Below are positions 23,755-33,056 of a stretch of DNA of 57,858 nt, piece after piece. Position numbers and translations under genes: made by a program. Below the pieces are notes generated by a model that did no database searches, was not told where the DNA came from, and worked only from the letters and a program-made list of their open reading frames with translations. Source of the stretch: Lojkania enalia (taxonomy: Eukaryota; Ascomycota; Dothideomycetes; Pleosporales); the NCBI GenBank assembly GCA_010094045.1, contig ML986661.1, positions 35,503 through 93,360 of the forward strand. Direction: 5' to 3'. Each line of letters begins with the position of its first letter. Positions within the stretch are counted from its first letter, which is position 1.

Positions 23755-24408
23755 TTATTTCCAAAAACTCTCACTTTTCACCCCTTCGTCTTTCCCTTTC
23801 TGATACCGGTCACTCAGCCTACCATACAACGACTTGACTCTCTCCACTTCCTTTCCCCATTTTTTCCTCTCCCCCTCATCCTCGATCCGAACCACTAGCT
23901 CCGCAAAGCTCTGCGCCGTGAAAAACTTATTCCTCCGATTATACAACTCCCTCTTCTGCAACTCCTCATCGCTTTCCTCCTTAGCCCTGACCCGGAAAAC
24001 TTGCTCGAGGATCTGGATATCGTACGGAATGCTAAACAGATCCCGGCTATCCTCATAAGTGAACAGATAGTAGAAGTTATCGAAACCAGACCAGGTAATC
24101 CCACTCAAACACAGTGAGCAAGGTTCATGCGTTGCTAGGAATATGCAATCGGACGTCGAGGGCCGGGTCGCGCTGTCCTGAAGGAAGAATTGCTGGATGC
24201 AGTTTATCTCGCCGTGTAATAGGGGCGAGACTCTCTCATTGTTTGTAGCAACTATTATGGGGTTGAGCATGCTTTTTGAAATTATGGCTGCGCCGAAGAG
24301 TTTGCTGCCAGAGGAGACGCCTTGGGCTGTTAGGGGGACGATTTTATGCTCGATTGTGGAGAGGAGGGCTTGGAGCAAAGGAATTGGGTCTTGTTGTGGG
24401 GAGGCCAT
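23755..24408 (-). CDS. Zinc-dependent cytidine/dCMP-deaminase-fold protein, 217 aa
   Basis: A single-exon minus-strand gene. The zinc site of the CMP/dCMP deaminase superfamily is complete: His65-Gly-Glu67 (in LLHGEINCI) and Pro96-Cys97-x2-Cys100 (in HEPCSLC). Glu67 would be the proton shuttle and His65, Cys97 and Cys100 the zinc ligands. The C-terminal third is charged and helical (ERKKWGKEVERVKSLYGRL). The frame extends 28 codons upstream to 24492; the internal Met at 24408 (MASPQQ) is preferred because deaminase homology begins soon after and the upstream codons look like leader. It probably deaminates a small base or nucleoside, but tRNA or nucleotide substrates cannot be excluded. No neighbour suggests a pathway. 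Confidence 0.8.
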   Translation of the reverse strand: MASPQQDPIPLLQALLSTIEHKIVPLTAQGVSSGSKLFGAAIISKSMLNPIIVATNNERVSPLLHGEINCIQQFFLQDSATRPSTSDCIFLATHEPCSLCLSGITWSGFDNFYYLFTYEDSRDLFSIPYDIQILEQVFRVRAKEESDEELQKRELYNRRNKFFTAQSFAELVVRIEDEGERKKWGKEVERVKSLYGRLSDRYQKGKDEGVKSESFWK

Positions 24409-25377
24409 TTTGAAATTTTGTAATTGGCAACTAAGTAATGTTCTCTCTTCATTCAATTCAATCGGGGGTTTTGGCTTCAGATAATGTATCATGTAGGAAT
24501 AGTCGGGTTAGCCCGATGGGCGACACGGATCGGACCGAAGCGCGGTCGAAGCCGGCATTCTCCACACGAGGCGCATCGAGGCCTCTATAATTCGGTGTTG
24601 ATGTGGTTTTCCTCGTAGCTAAATGCAATTCGTAAAAGTAATCATCCAGCTAGTATACTAAAATGTTCGGGAGCCGGATGATAGTGGATGCAAGCGACTT
24701 GGAACGTGAGATTGTCAAGTTCCGAGTGCTTTTCGGGGTGACCTTTACAAATATTTTTCACCGCCAAAAACAGTATGATAACCTGAAATCTTCTAACAAA
24801 CTAGTACGCGGGTAAGAAGAAGTGGCATTCTAAGGGTAACTGAACGTTAATGTCACTCTCTGCAGGCTTCCAAGCGGGCAGCTACGACTGCTAGGGCGAG
24901 ACTCCTATTCAGACAGATTTGTTACATGCAACTCCTCTAATTCAATTTATTTTGGAATAATGAAATCGTAACAACCAGAGTATCCACCAAAGATCCATTA
25001 ACGTCGCACCTTACTTCATCTCCCAGCACCTTAGAGTTGTAGTAAAACCGAATAGTGTGAGTAGCGGCTTCGGGTAGGGTCAAATTTCCGCTCCTTCAAT
25101 ATTCTGAAAAAAATAAAAAATAAAAGTAAAAATAAAAATAAAAATTAAAATTTGAATTTTAAAAATATGAATAAAAATAAATGTAAATACAATAATAATA
25201 ATAATAATTAATATAACAATAATCATTAAAATAATCATTATTCACCAAGCCGAGAGAACTCATAAGAAGATTGTCCTCATAGCTCGCCTAACGCAATACA
25301 ACTCACCGTCCATCTCCGGAAACGAGCACTATATCTCGTTCAAATCTGGGCTAGCCCCAACAAGTAAATTTGGCCAT
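24409..25377. other. Intergenic with an A-rich low-complexity tract
   Basis: A 135-bp run built of AATAAAAAT-like units and AAT repeats occupies about 25101-25240. A 50-codon frame starts at ATG 24663 (MFGSRMIVDASDLEREIV..) without homology. Nothing else is visible. The divergent promoter of the deaminase gene should lie in 24409-24600. Confidence 0.6.
25101..25240. repeat. A/T-rich low-complexity tract
   Basis: Consecutive AATAAAAAT, AAAAATTAAAA and AATAATAAT units on the plus strand. It differs from RIP DNA in being homopurine-biased (A-rich) and not TA-rich, so it is a simple-sequence tract and not a mutated transposon. Confidence 0.75.
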
Positions 25378-26401
25378 CTACCCAACACTTCCACCAAATC
25401 CAATTTCTCCTGCCGAAATACTCAAGCTCAAGCTCAACTTCAAACCCCTCGCCTCGGCCCTAAATCTTTCCTTCCTATCCCTCCACTCCCTCCTCAAAAT
25501 CTCCTGCTTCCTCGCGCTCGGCCTCCTCTGCACGCTCTCTCCTCTCTTAGCACCGAGATCCGACTTCCGCCTATCTCCCTCCTTCGTATCTTTCATGATC
25601 GCCGCCCTCATTGCATTCATCCCTCCCATCGCCTCACTCGGCAAATTTTCATAGATTAACGTTCCATTCCACGACTGCGCAACGAAGCCTTGAAACCTGT
25701 ACGGATGCAGGATTACAGTTTTGACTTCCTGGATGCCGTGGTCCTGGGTCTTGGAGAATTCTAGCATGTGGCTTAAAGTGCGGTATTGAGATAGATCCCA
25801 AAATGCGGCATGATTTTGGGTGATGAGGAGGAAATTGGAGGATGCACCGAGGGCGACGATGCGCGGCTTGTCGATCCAGGCTCCGTTCTTGATGCGGGAT
25901 TGAAGGGCGTTGAGGAGAGGTAAGGGGAGGTTCATCCACAGGCAAGCGGATTCATCATGGACAAAGAAGGAAGTGTTGTAAGGGCCGAGAGTTAGTCTGA
26001 GGTTAGGAATGTTGCGGAGGTGCTGATTGTGTTTGTTTCTGGCATAGATGAACTCTGAAATCTCTGGCGGAAGATCTTGTGACTCTGAATGATGCAGTCA
26101 GATGAGTGCTTGCATGAAGGGAGGGAGACGAGGATATTACCTAGGTGATCCTTTCCCTTCTTGTCGCGGTAGGCGAGGAGAAAGCTGTTTTCGCATCCGA
26201 GCGCGACATGGTAGATTTGGGAGATTTGGTTTGACGAAAGCAAGCTTTGAAGCTTCTTTGGAAGTCGTGTACTGTGTAGATCAGCATATACCTCGCGGAG
26301 ACTCTTGGTGAACAATCGTACTGATGTAATCTTGACGGACACTGGATGAAATGATTGCCGCGCTGGCCGAAGGCAAATGTCGTGTCGCACATGGCTGTCA
26401 A
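25378..26401 (-). CDS. Orphan protein, paralog of the divergent neighbour; 305 aa, 3 exons
   Basis: Model: exons 26401-26322, 26271-26141 and 26084-25378. Intron 1 (50 nt; GTACGA donor, CTGAT branch, CACAG acceptor) and intron 2 (56 nt; GTAATA donor, TTCAG acceptor) keep the frame. The protein aligns with the gene at 26757 over most of its length: CDTTFAFGQRGNHFI versus SGPWFFSFGLEGSFI at the start, QIYHVALGCENSFLLAY versus DVYWAALGPTEDSWVLSF, and WIDKPRIVALGASSNFLLI versus WRAGPPRIVTWGRKDAFFA. Intron 1 sits at the same place and phase in both, which fixes the start; another upstream ATG at 26417 is out of frame with this match. The repeated W/F-rich blocks suggest a beta-structured, possibly propeller-like, fold. 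The C-terminus is basic (RRKSDLGAKRGESVQRRPSA). Function unknown. Confidence 0.72.
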
Positions 26402-26756
26402 CGTTGAGCAGCTTCATAAATAGCCTGTAGGTTTATAGGAGCCCGAGTCGCCACAACCAAGGTGCGAATACGGGATGTAAGTTGCAGAAAACAGAGTTGA
26501 AAGTCCCAAGAAGGGATCTTCATCATCATGCCAAGACAATTGCAGCCAGGGTCTGTCCAAGGAATAGATGGACTTCAAGCACCTATGATGATCCCATACA
26601 CATCACACGACGCGTAATGTACGGTGAATCTGTACATTTATGAGTATTTGTTCTCTTGTTGCAATTTCACCGATACTCAATAGACAATTCGTTGCTCCCT
26701 TAGAGTGCGACTTCACATGACGTCATCTGTAATCCGCCATCCAATAGAATCCTAGT
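26402..26756. promoter_or_regulatory. Bidirectional promoter between the paralog pair, with a consensus CRE
   Basis: The 355 bp between two divergent start codons must hold both promoters. A perfect palindromic TGACGTCA (CRE, the site of bZIP/ATF-CREB factors) lies at 26718-26725, only about 30 bp upstream of the plus-strand ATG at 26757. A shared control region fits the idea that the two paralogs arose by an inverted duplication and may be co-regulated; that is inference. Confidence 0.5.
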
Positions 26757-28236
26757 ATGAGTGGTCCATGGTTCTTCTCCTTTGGTCTAGAGGGGAGTTT
26801 TATATCTAAATCCTTCGAGGGACTGAGATAGTAAGAATTGATATTTATGCACAAAAATGATGTTTTCCTAATATCTCTAGCCGCGACTTGCCCCTATCTC
26901 TCCACCGGCTTATCATTTCAGGAAGCGTGTTAGACGTGTATTGGGCTGCGCTGGGTCCTACCGAAGACTCCTGGGTACTCAGCTTCAAAGACTCAGGAGA
27001 AAAGGATAACCTTGGTCTGAGAAGCCCAAAGTTTTATTCGAATATCACTGACTTGGCTGCAGGTTGGGGGAGCGATGTCCCTCCCAGGCTTCAGGATATT
27101 CTTAGTGTCACAGCACCATCACCCCATCTCCGCGTTTTTTTGGGCCCTCTGGCTTCATCTAAAATTCCTGAGAAATGGCGACAAGATTCCTTTATTGCGT
27201 GGGATATTAGCTTCACTCGCTGGGGTGGACTACCCTTAGATCTAGAAGCATGCTTGCAAAGTTGGCTTACGCCTGCGGGATGGAGAGCCGGGCCACCAAG
27301 GATAGTAACGTGGGGGCGAAAAGACGCCTTCTTTGCCATGAGCGAGTATGGCGAGATAGGCTACCAACTAGGAACGGTTGATGCAGGTGATGAAACATGG
27401 CCCATATATAAAGAGACGGTCGAAGACTGGGCATCTGAAAAGGGATTTAGCTGGGATGACCTAGCGGTATGTGCTACTCTAATTACCAGACAACGTCGCA
27501 TGATACTTTTGGGATCTAGTCCAAGCTGTGTGGCAGGTTACTAATTCGGTTGTAGTACCTATCTCTTGATCCAGCTGTTCCGGACCAATTCATTGCCATA
27601 CGGCATGATGGGACGTGGGCGGGCTCCATTGACGACACCAATGAAGAAGCGCTTGAAGCGTTTAGCCGTAACTTCTTCGCGAGAGAGAAGGCCAGGTCGA
27701 ATACCAGGTCTCAGCAGCAAGCCAGCGGAGTTCCAAGTCCATCCGAGATAGTCCCAAATCCAGCAGCGCAAGCCGGGTATGAGGAATGGGCAACTGAGGT
27801 GGCAAGTTCGTTTGCACTGGCGCTGACTGTCAATGGGGCGAAGGGTAAAGCACCTAAAATGTTACAGATTCGCACCCAGAATCCAAAACCTACCATTCCA
27901 TCCCCGATAACGGAGGAAACAAAAGGAAGACTACTGACTCAATTCCCATACCTACCTTCGACCATAGCAACCTGTAATTTACAGTCATGTGCTATGATCA
28001 AAGCAGATCCAGCAGGTCTAAGAGCCTGCAGACATGACGTCGAAACATTATACCGCGCCTCAGGCATATATAGTGCTGAATGGCTGCAACAGGAGCGGAT
28101 GAGGTGGCATCCCGATCGCTTCGGTAGGCTCTGCGAAGAGGATTGGCGGGAAACGGGAAGAGTGCTCGCGGAAGAGATGTTCAAGATCATCGACATCTTG
28201 ATTACGGAGCTGGATAAGCAAGTAGATGGCGTATAG
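26757..28236 (+). CDS. Orphan protein with HPD-bearing C-terminal extension; 446 aa, 3 exons
   Basis: Model: exons 26757-26830, 26881-27466 and 27556-28236. Intron 1 is 50 nt (GTAAGA donor, CTAAT branch, CTCTAG acceptor) and intron 2 is 89 nt (GTATGT donor, TACTAAT branch, TTGTAG acceptor); all joins are in frame. Residues 1 to about 260 are paralogous to the divergent neighbour (see 25378-26401). After a polar linker (FAREKARSNTRSQQQ) the C-terminus reads EWLQQERMRWHPDRFGR followed by a helix (AEEMFKIIDILITEL). The helix-HPD-helix pattern recalls a degenerate J domain and is a feature I know from other fungal hypothetical proteins. Function unknown. The neighbour lacks this extension. A cytosolic or nuclear location is likely, as there is no signal peptide or membrane span. 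Confidence 0.75.
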
Positions 28237-28558
28237 GGTATGGATGCGTCCCATCACTGCTGTCCTGTGGGGTAGATAGTATTGTACCGTGCATTTTTAG
28301 ACAGCTATTCCATTGTCTCAAATACGAATCAATTGGGATGGTGCAAACCGAGCTTTGCTTGGTATAGTTGTGTCGGCCTCGAAGGCCCCCGCATGGACTA
28401 AAGAACGCGCACGCTACGCATTGAGTCGATCAAGCGAACTGGTGAGGCCATTGGTCAATCGAGGGCTTTCTGGATACCCTAGGTATCTTATTGTAGATTC
28501 CGCTGTAGTTCATCGGGTCCTCGTGGCCAGATCTCCCGGGTCCCCATCCCAACTTCCA
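28237..28558. other. Convergent intergenic stretch
   Basis: It separates the 3' ends of two genes that face each other. A frame with a non-ATG start crosses it but lies antisense to the small membrane-protein gene and shows no motif. No clear polyadenylation signal is seen. Confidence 0.5.
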
Positions 28559-28815
28559 TCACCTATCCCCTTTCTCAACGGTTGTGATCTTCGGCATTGC
28601 TCTCCTCAGATCTTCTTTGTCTTTCTCCGTCGGCACAAAACCGAATTTTTCTTCTACTTTATCAGAGAAAAACAGTCCGAGCCCTGCATAAGCCATGACG
28701 CCGACGCCAACGAAGATGCGCGTTTTCGGTGCGATGCTTTTATACCACCTAGGGCAATGTTTAGTGAATTCGCTTGCCGTCGCAACTCGGGATTCTCATA
28801 CTGCCAGACAGCCAT
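28559..28815 (-). CDS. Small single-pass membrane protein, 67 aa, 2 exons
   Basis: Exon 1 is only 14 nt (28815-28802, CACCATGG start context) and exon 2 is 28748-28559. The 53-nt intron has a GTATGA donor, a CACTAAAC branch site and a CCTAG acceptor, and joins MAVWQ to WYKSIAPKTRIFVGVG in frame. The product has a short basic N-terminus, one hydrophobic span at about residues 15-33 (IFVGVGVMAYAGLGLFF), and a charged tail with SDKVEEKFGF and a KDKEDLRR segment. The architecture matches small conserved ascomycete membrane proteins, probably mitochondrial; that location is inference. The tiny first exon hides it from simple open-frame searches. It is divergently arranged with the mannosidase gene, 398 bp away. 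Confidence 0.72.
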
Positions 28816-29213
28816 GGTGGGCGGCGAGGAACCGTGTGGAAAGGACGACGGAGGTTGAGGATGAAGCTCCGTTCGGCACCACTTGCCGCGAAGACGCTCT
28901 CGCCAAGTTTACCTGCCATCTAACTTCATATACACGGACTACAACCGCCCACCATCCCCCGTATACCTCTCCCCATCCCGTCCCACAATCTGGTCTTACT
29001 CACTCTGAAAGCCGCATTAACCTCTTCAGGACCTAGGCGCCCCATCTTGAGCGCTGCGCCTGGCACAATCCGCGATGACAGGCTAGACATCAGTCACTCC
29101 GCACCGTCGTACCCGCCTCTGCACACGACACTCGACTTGATGGTGCTGCGTGACCCAGCACCATAAGAGCTAATCTCCCTCGATCCAGTGCTTTCCATAT
29201 CTCTCGCCCAATA
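28816..29213. promoter_or_regulatory. Divergent promoter region, small membrane protein / GH47
   Basis: It lies between two divergent start codons (398 bp). Pyrimidine-rich stretches with several CACCATC/CATCCC runs occur around 28940-28990, but no TATA box or recognised operator stands out. Short frames that cross it are not supported. Confidence 0.35.
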
Positions 29214-30941
29214 ATGCCTGGTTTTCGCCGCTGGGGCAAGTCCAAGTTCCAGAAGAACCCCGAATCTTCCTTCAAGCTTCTCGCTGCAGTCTTCGTCATC
29301 ACCTTCTACCTTATCATCAAGGAGTTTTCTGATCCAACTGTCTACTTCCGACGGGCACCGTCCATTGGTGCACACGTACAATTTACGCAATGGCAAAATG
29401 GGACGCACAAAGCAGACGCGGCAAAGGCGGGACAGGTTCGCGATGCAATGAAGTATACGTTTCGGAAATACAGAGAGAGGGCCTGGGGATATGATGATAT
29501 ATTGCCTGTGTCCGGAAATGGTTCGAATTCGCGCAATGGCTGGGGTGCTTTCATTGTTGATTCCTCTACGACATTGGCTCTCATGGGATTGTGGGAGGAG
29601 CTGGAACTGGCCGTCGAGCATATTATTTCGATAGACTTCCGACAGGCGGAAGATCTGGTCGATCCGTTCGAAACTACTATTAGGTACTTGGGTGGGCTTG
29701 TATCGCTTGTGGACCTTGCCGATGCTGGTATCATTCCCGAGAACGTCGTCAATGCTACAGCCCGCAACGCCATCCTTAATCAAGCTGTCACACTTGCGAA
29801 TTGCCTTGGACCAGCTTACGATACACCCACAGGTATGCCCTGGCCACGCGTAGATTTCAGCATCTCCGAGGGCGTCGAGGACCCCCCGTCTGTGTTTATG
29901 AAGAATCCGGAGAAAAAGCGCTACGTTAATCCTGTGATCGGTCTTGCTCGTGCTGGATCTTCCATCCTTGAGACACGAACGCTGACTCGCTTGACTGGTA
30001 ATGCAATCTATGCGGCCAATTCTACAAAGGCCTGGGCACCGCTCGTTTGGAGTAAATGGATCTCACCATGGAAAGGTATAGTGGACGCTCCCCTTGATAT
30101 TGTAACGGGTGAGCCTGCTGGTCGGCAACGGCATTGGGATGGTGGGCATGACTCATATTATGAGTATTTGGTGAAGATGACATTGCTTGCCCCGCCACGC
30201 GATCCATACCTCGACGTCTATAGGCAACGGTTCCTAGATGCCGCTTATTCTCTCCGTACATACCTTAGTTCTCGCTCCGCACCGGCGCCAAACCATACCA
30301 TGCAGCATCTCTTCATCGGTCGTCAGGATTCGTCATGGTACCTCAACAGGCAGGGACATTTAGCTTGCTTCGCTCCAGGCACCGTTTTACTTGGCTCTAA
30401 ATTTTACGATGAAACATATCTTCACGCCTTTGCTCTAGCCCTCTTAGAAGGCTGTCATCATACATACACATCCACTCCGTCCAAAATTGGCCCTGAGACT
30501 TGGTCGTGGATTCCTAAATTTGGCTTTGATTCTCCAGTCTACGAGCCGCAGACCGGAAGACAAAAGAGAGAGTGGCAGGAGATGGGTCTTTGGTCCATCA
30601 ACCCACAGTATAGAGGACGACCTGAATACGTTGAATCCCTATTCTACGCCTGGCGCATTACAGGCGAAAAGCGCTATCGCGAGTGGGCTTGGGAAGCTTT
30701 CCGGGGCATGGAGAAGTATTGCAAAGCACCGTTTGGCTACGCACAATTGGCCGACGTGTATAGACCTGGGCTAGAGCAGTGGTCTGGAGATGGGAATGGA
30801 AGATGGATTGACATGCAAGAAAGCTTTTGGGGGGCCGAGACGTTGAAATATCTGTATCTGACATTTAGCGATGTCGATGTTGCGAGTCTGGATCGCTGGG
30901 TGTTTAGCACGGAGGGTCATGTTTTTCGGATGATAAGATGA
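29214..30941 (+). CDS. GH47 class I alpha-mannosidase, type II membrane protein, 575 aa
   Basis: Single exon. A basic start (RRWGKSKFQKN) is followed by one hydrophobic span at residues about 22-38 (LLAAVFVITFYLIIKEF), a signal anchor that would place the catalytic domain in the ER/Golgi lumen. GH47 landmarks follow: GYDDILPVSG, NGWGAFIVDSSTTLALMG, FETTIRYLGGL, GGHDSYYEYLVKM, a Cys pair (LACFAPG and LLEGCHHTY), RPEYVESLFYAWRITG and QESFWGAETLKYLYL. The enzyme would trim alpha-1,2-linked mannose from N-glycans, or act in ER-associated degradation. The C-terminal calcium-site block reads FSTEGHVF where most members have NTEAHP; the Thr is kept. Start at 29214 is supported by the signal anchor. 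A 229-codon minus-strand frame over the same DNA is a shadow. Confidence 0.93.
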   Translation: MPGFRRWGKSKFQKNPESSFKLLAAVFVITFYLIIKEFSDPTVYFRRAPSIGAHVQFTQWQNGTHKADAAKAGQVRDAMKYTFRKYRERAWGYDDILPVSGNGSNSRNGWGAFIVDSSTTLALMGLWEELELAVEHIISIDFRQAEDLVDPFETTIRYLGGLVSLVDLADAGIIPENVVNATARNAILNQAVTLANCLGPAYDTPTGMPWPRVDFSISEGVEDPPSVFMKNPEKKRYVNPVIGLARAGSSILETRTLTRLTGNAIYAANSTKAWAPLVWSKWISPWKGIVDAPLDIVTGEPAGRQRHWDGGHDSYYEYLVKMTLLAPPRDPYLDVYRQRFLDAAYSLRTYLSSRSAPAPNHTMQHLFIGRQDSSWYLNRQGHLACFAPGTVLLGSKFYDETYLHAFALALLEGCHHTYTSTPSKIGPETWSWIPKFGFDSPVYEPQTGRQKREWQEMGLWSINPQYRGRPEYVESLFYAWRITGEKRYREWAWEAFRGMEKYCKAPFGYAQLADVYRPGLEQWSGDGNGRWIDMQESFWGAETLKYLYLTFSDVDVASLDRWVFSTEGHVFRMIR

Positions 30942-31400
30942 TGATTGCAGTGTGATTGTACATACAATGGTTCGGAAGCAGGCCTCGGGTTCAACAGGCA
31001 TTTTGTCCAGTTTGTGGTGAGGTGTGATACCCTTTTGTTAATACAAACTTATTCGTCGTATATTCCGTGCTGGCACATTGCAGTAGATGCTTCTCTGACC
31101 GAACTAGTGTCCTTAATCGTCGGCTCACCGGAGCTTCCAGCAAAGCGACTCTTGGGAGGCTGACAGACCTACTTAGGAAACCCAGGTTACTTAGGTATGC
31201 ACCTGGTCACATGACTACGCGAAACCATAGCAGGTGCCTGAACCAACACTTTCGACTTGGCTCGATTGTTGTTTCAGGAAGCTATCGACTTCAAGAGCAG
31301 CCAAATTCCAAAATAGCTACCATCGCCTAACCTTTTTGATCTTACGAATATAGCCGCCATTAGTCTGGACTGTTGAATCCCCCGAAGGTACTTGCACCCA
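30942..31400. other. Intergenic between GH47 and the broken MYND gene
   Basis: About 460 bp of normal composition without a supportable gene. It should contain the GH47 3' UTR and the former promoter of the MYND-finger gene. Confidence 0.5.
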
Positions 31401-32395
31401 ATTCGAACTTGCCGACGCAGCTTTCCACCATGTGGCCGAAAGACATTCGAGACGACCCTCATCATGCTAACTACCGGATGTATGGTCCGCAAAACTCCCT
31501 ACAACTTCTGAGTCTGCAACGGCTGCAAAATAGCCTCATACTGCTCCAAGAAACATTAGTCGGAGAACTGGAAAGCCCACAAGGCATCCTGCATCCGCGT
31601 GCAGCGCTCTAAGCGATGCACCGACTCGGAAGAGCAAGCACTCCGCAACAAACTGGCCACTCCTGGGGCATATTGAACACGAGGGATTACATGCGGGCAC
31701 TAATGGGGCTGGCGGAAGCGTAGTTCAATGTGAAGACTAGCAAAGCTGTGCAAGCTAGCTTAGATACGTGCACAGAGATGCATCGGCTGTGTTGCAGCGA
31801 CCACATGGGCATCAGGTAGATCACGCCGATTCAGATGATGAGGCTCGGCAAGGACTAGGAGACATATGGCTTTTTGAAGTGGTGTCAGATAGTAGACAGC
31901 GATGGCAAGTATGATTGGGGAGATATGAGCCTTACATACCTGGATGTCAAGGGTGCAGATGCCTTTGAGGATGCAGCGTCGTTTACGGCGATAAGTTTTG
32001 CATTGTTATCGCAAGTGGTTCCTGTTACGCTACTGAAGATCAGGCTTCTACTTGATGTAAGGGCTCTACATGTGTCTAGTTTTGCTTCTAACCAACTTTC
32101 GCCAGAGCCCATGGATGAAGTGCACAGCCGTCCTGTGGGCAATATCGTTGCTGCTCGACAGGATGTTATGGAGTGCGAGGATCATCTCCCGTTCATTCGA
32201 GATTTTGGACGACAGGCAGAAATGGCGTACGATGCTGTTGGGGAGGGGAACAAACATCACTGGCCCGTTCTTCTCACTACAGGCGACAACCTCACTATTT
32301 GTCCGGGATCATTCATGGTAGGATCTATAGAGGAGGCGCAAATTACATTTCGCTATTCATATTCTCTCTGGGTCGGAATTCCAAGCGCAATCTAG
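31401..32395 (+). pseudogene. MYND zinc-finger gene, inactivated by stops and a frameshift
   Basis: Near 31460-31590 one frame reads as a fungal MYND finger: GCMV, then VCNGCKIASYCSKKH followed by a TAG and SENWKAHKASCI. The second finger-like Cys of the first pair is replaced (CMVR). After about 31675 the coding continues in another frame (NTRDYMRALMGLAEA), so a one-base deletion or insertion lies near 31673-31680. Further TAG stops interrupt at three points (EA-stop-FNVKTS, MGIR-stop-ITPIQ, LGKD-stop-ETYGF), each a CAG to TAG change. The 3' part is open to 32395 and keeps a typical ending (KHHWPVLL.., GSIEEAQITFRYSYS). The family, a MYND finger with a long helical C-terminus, is common in filamentous fungi; the function is unclear. 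The 5' start cannot be fixed. Confidence 0.7.
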
Positions 32396-33056
32396 GTGAG
32401 CGGGAACAGAAGGATAAAGGGACCAAGCAGTTGAAGCAAATGAGGAGACTGGTCGAGTTTGATGCTGTCATTGAGAAGTTTATACTGCACGGAATATTGG
32501 ATATTAAAAATTGTTCTCTCTGCCGTACATTGGAGCCTGCAATCTTCAGCCCGTCCATGGAAAATTCTCCTACAGTTCAGCCAGACAATGGGCGTATAGA
32601 GCTTGGCCGCGACGAGATGATACGCGTTCAGAACACTCTTGTCCTCAGCTGGTTCTCGTCTGGCTTGGTGGTAAAGGCCGGAGGGCATTCCGAGGGCCCA
32701 GCCTAGAATATCGATTATACAATGGTATTTAGGGTGATAGATAGCTTAATAAGAGATGGTGGAGAGCCTGCAGTAGAATTTGAGACGGGAGCATCGAGTA
32801 ACAAGCCTTGGCCGAACGAACAATGCACATGGGTCCACCGATTGGAACTTTGGTTGCCGCTAACCAGTTAGCCAGTAGACGCCACGATCGTGGCTTCCAA
32901 TGACGTTTGGACCTCTCAAATTGCCGATCCACAAGCCACCGAGCTAGACATCGCGTCGCCTAATCTTTCAAAAGGCCTGTGACGCCCCGAACCTTCAGTC
33001 GACTGGTTTTTATTTTCTACCCCTCAATTTCTCTTCTCTTGTCTTTCGCAGCGATC
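32396..33056. other. Intergenic, upstream of the PNS1-like gene
   Basis: No supportable gene. Overlapping short frames on both strands occur at 32392-32732. The last 100 bp are T/C-rich and run into the PNS1-like start codon, a likely 5' leader (the upstream in-frame ATG at 32979 would add a 26-residue hydrophobic extension not expected in this family). Confidence 0.5.

Noticed and set aside
25992..26417. Single-exon start at 26417 (MKLLNVDSHVRH..) for the minus-strand paralog
   Set aside because: Its first 45 residues do not match the paralog; the spliced start at 26401 aligns residue by residue with the neighbour's first exon.
28313..28858. 181-codon plus-strand frame
   Set aside because: It has no proper ATG start and runs antisense to the small two-exon membrane-protein gene, which has a better splice model and composition.
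29094..29783. 229-codon minus-strand frame over the 5' part of the GH47 gene
   Set aside because: Antisense shadow; the plus-strand GH47 protein has clear family motifs along the whole region.
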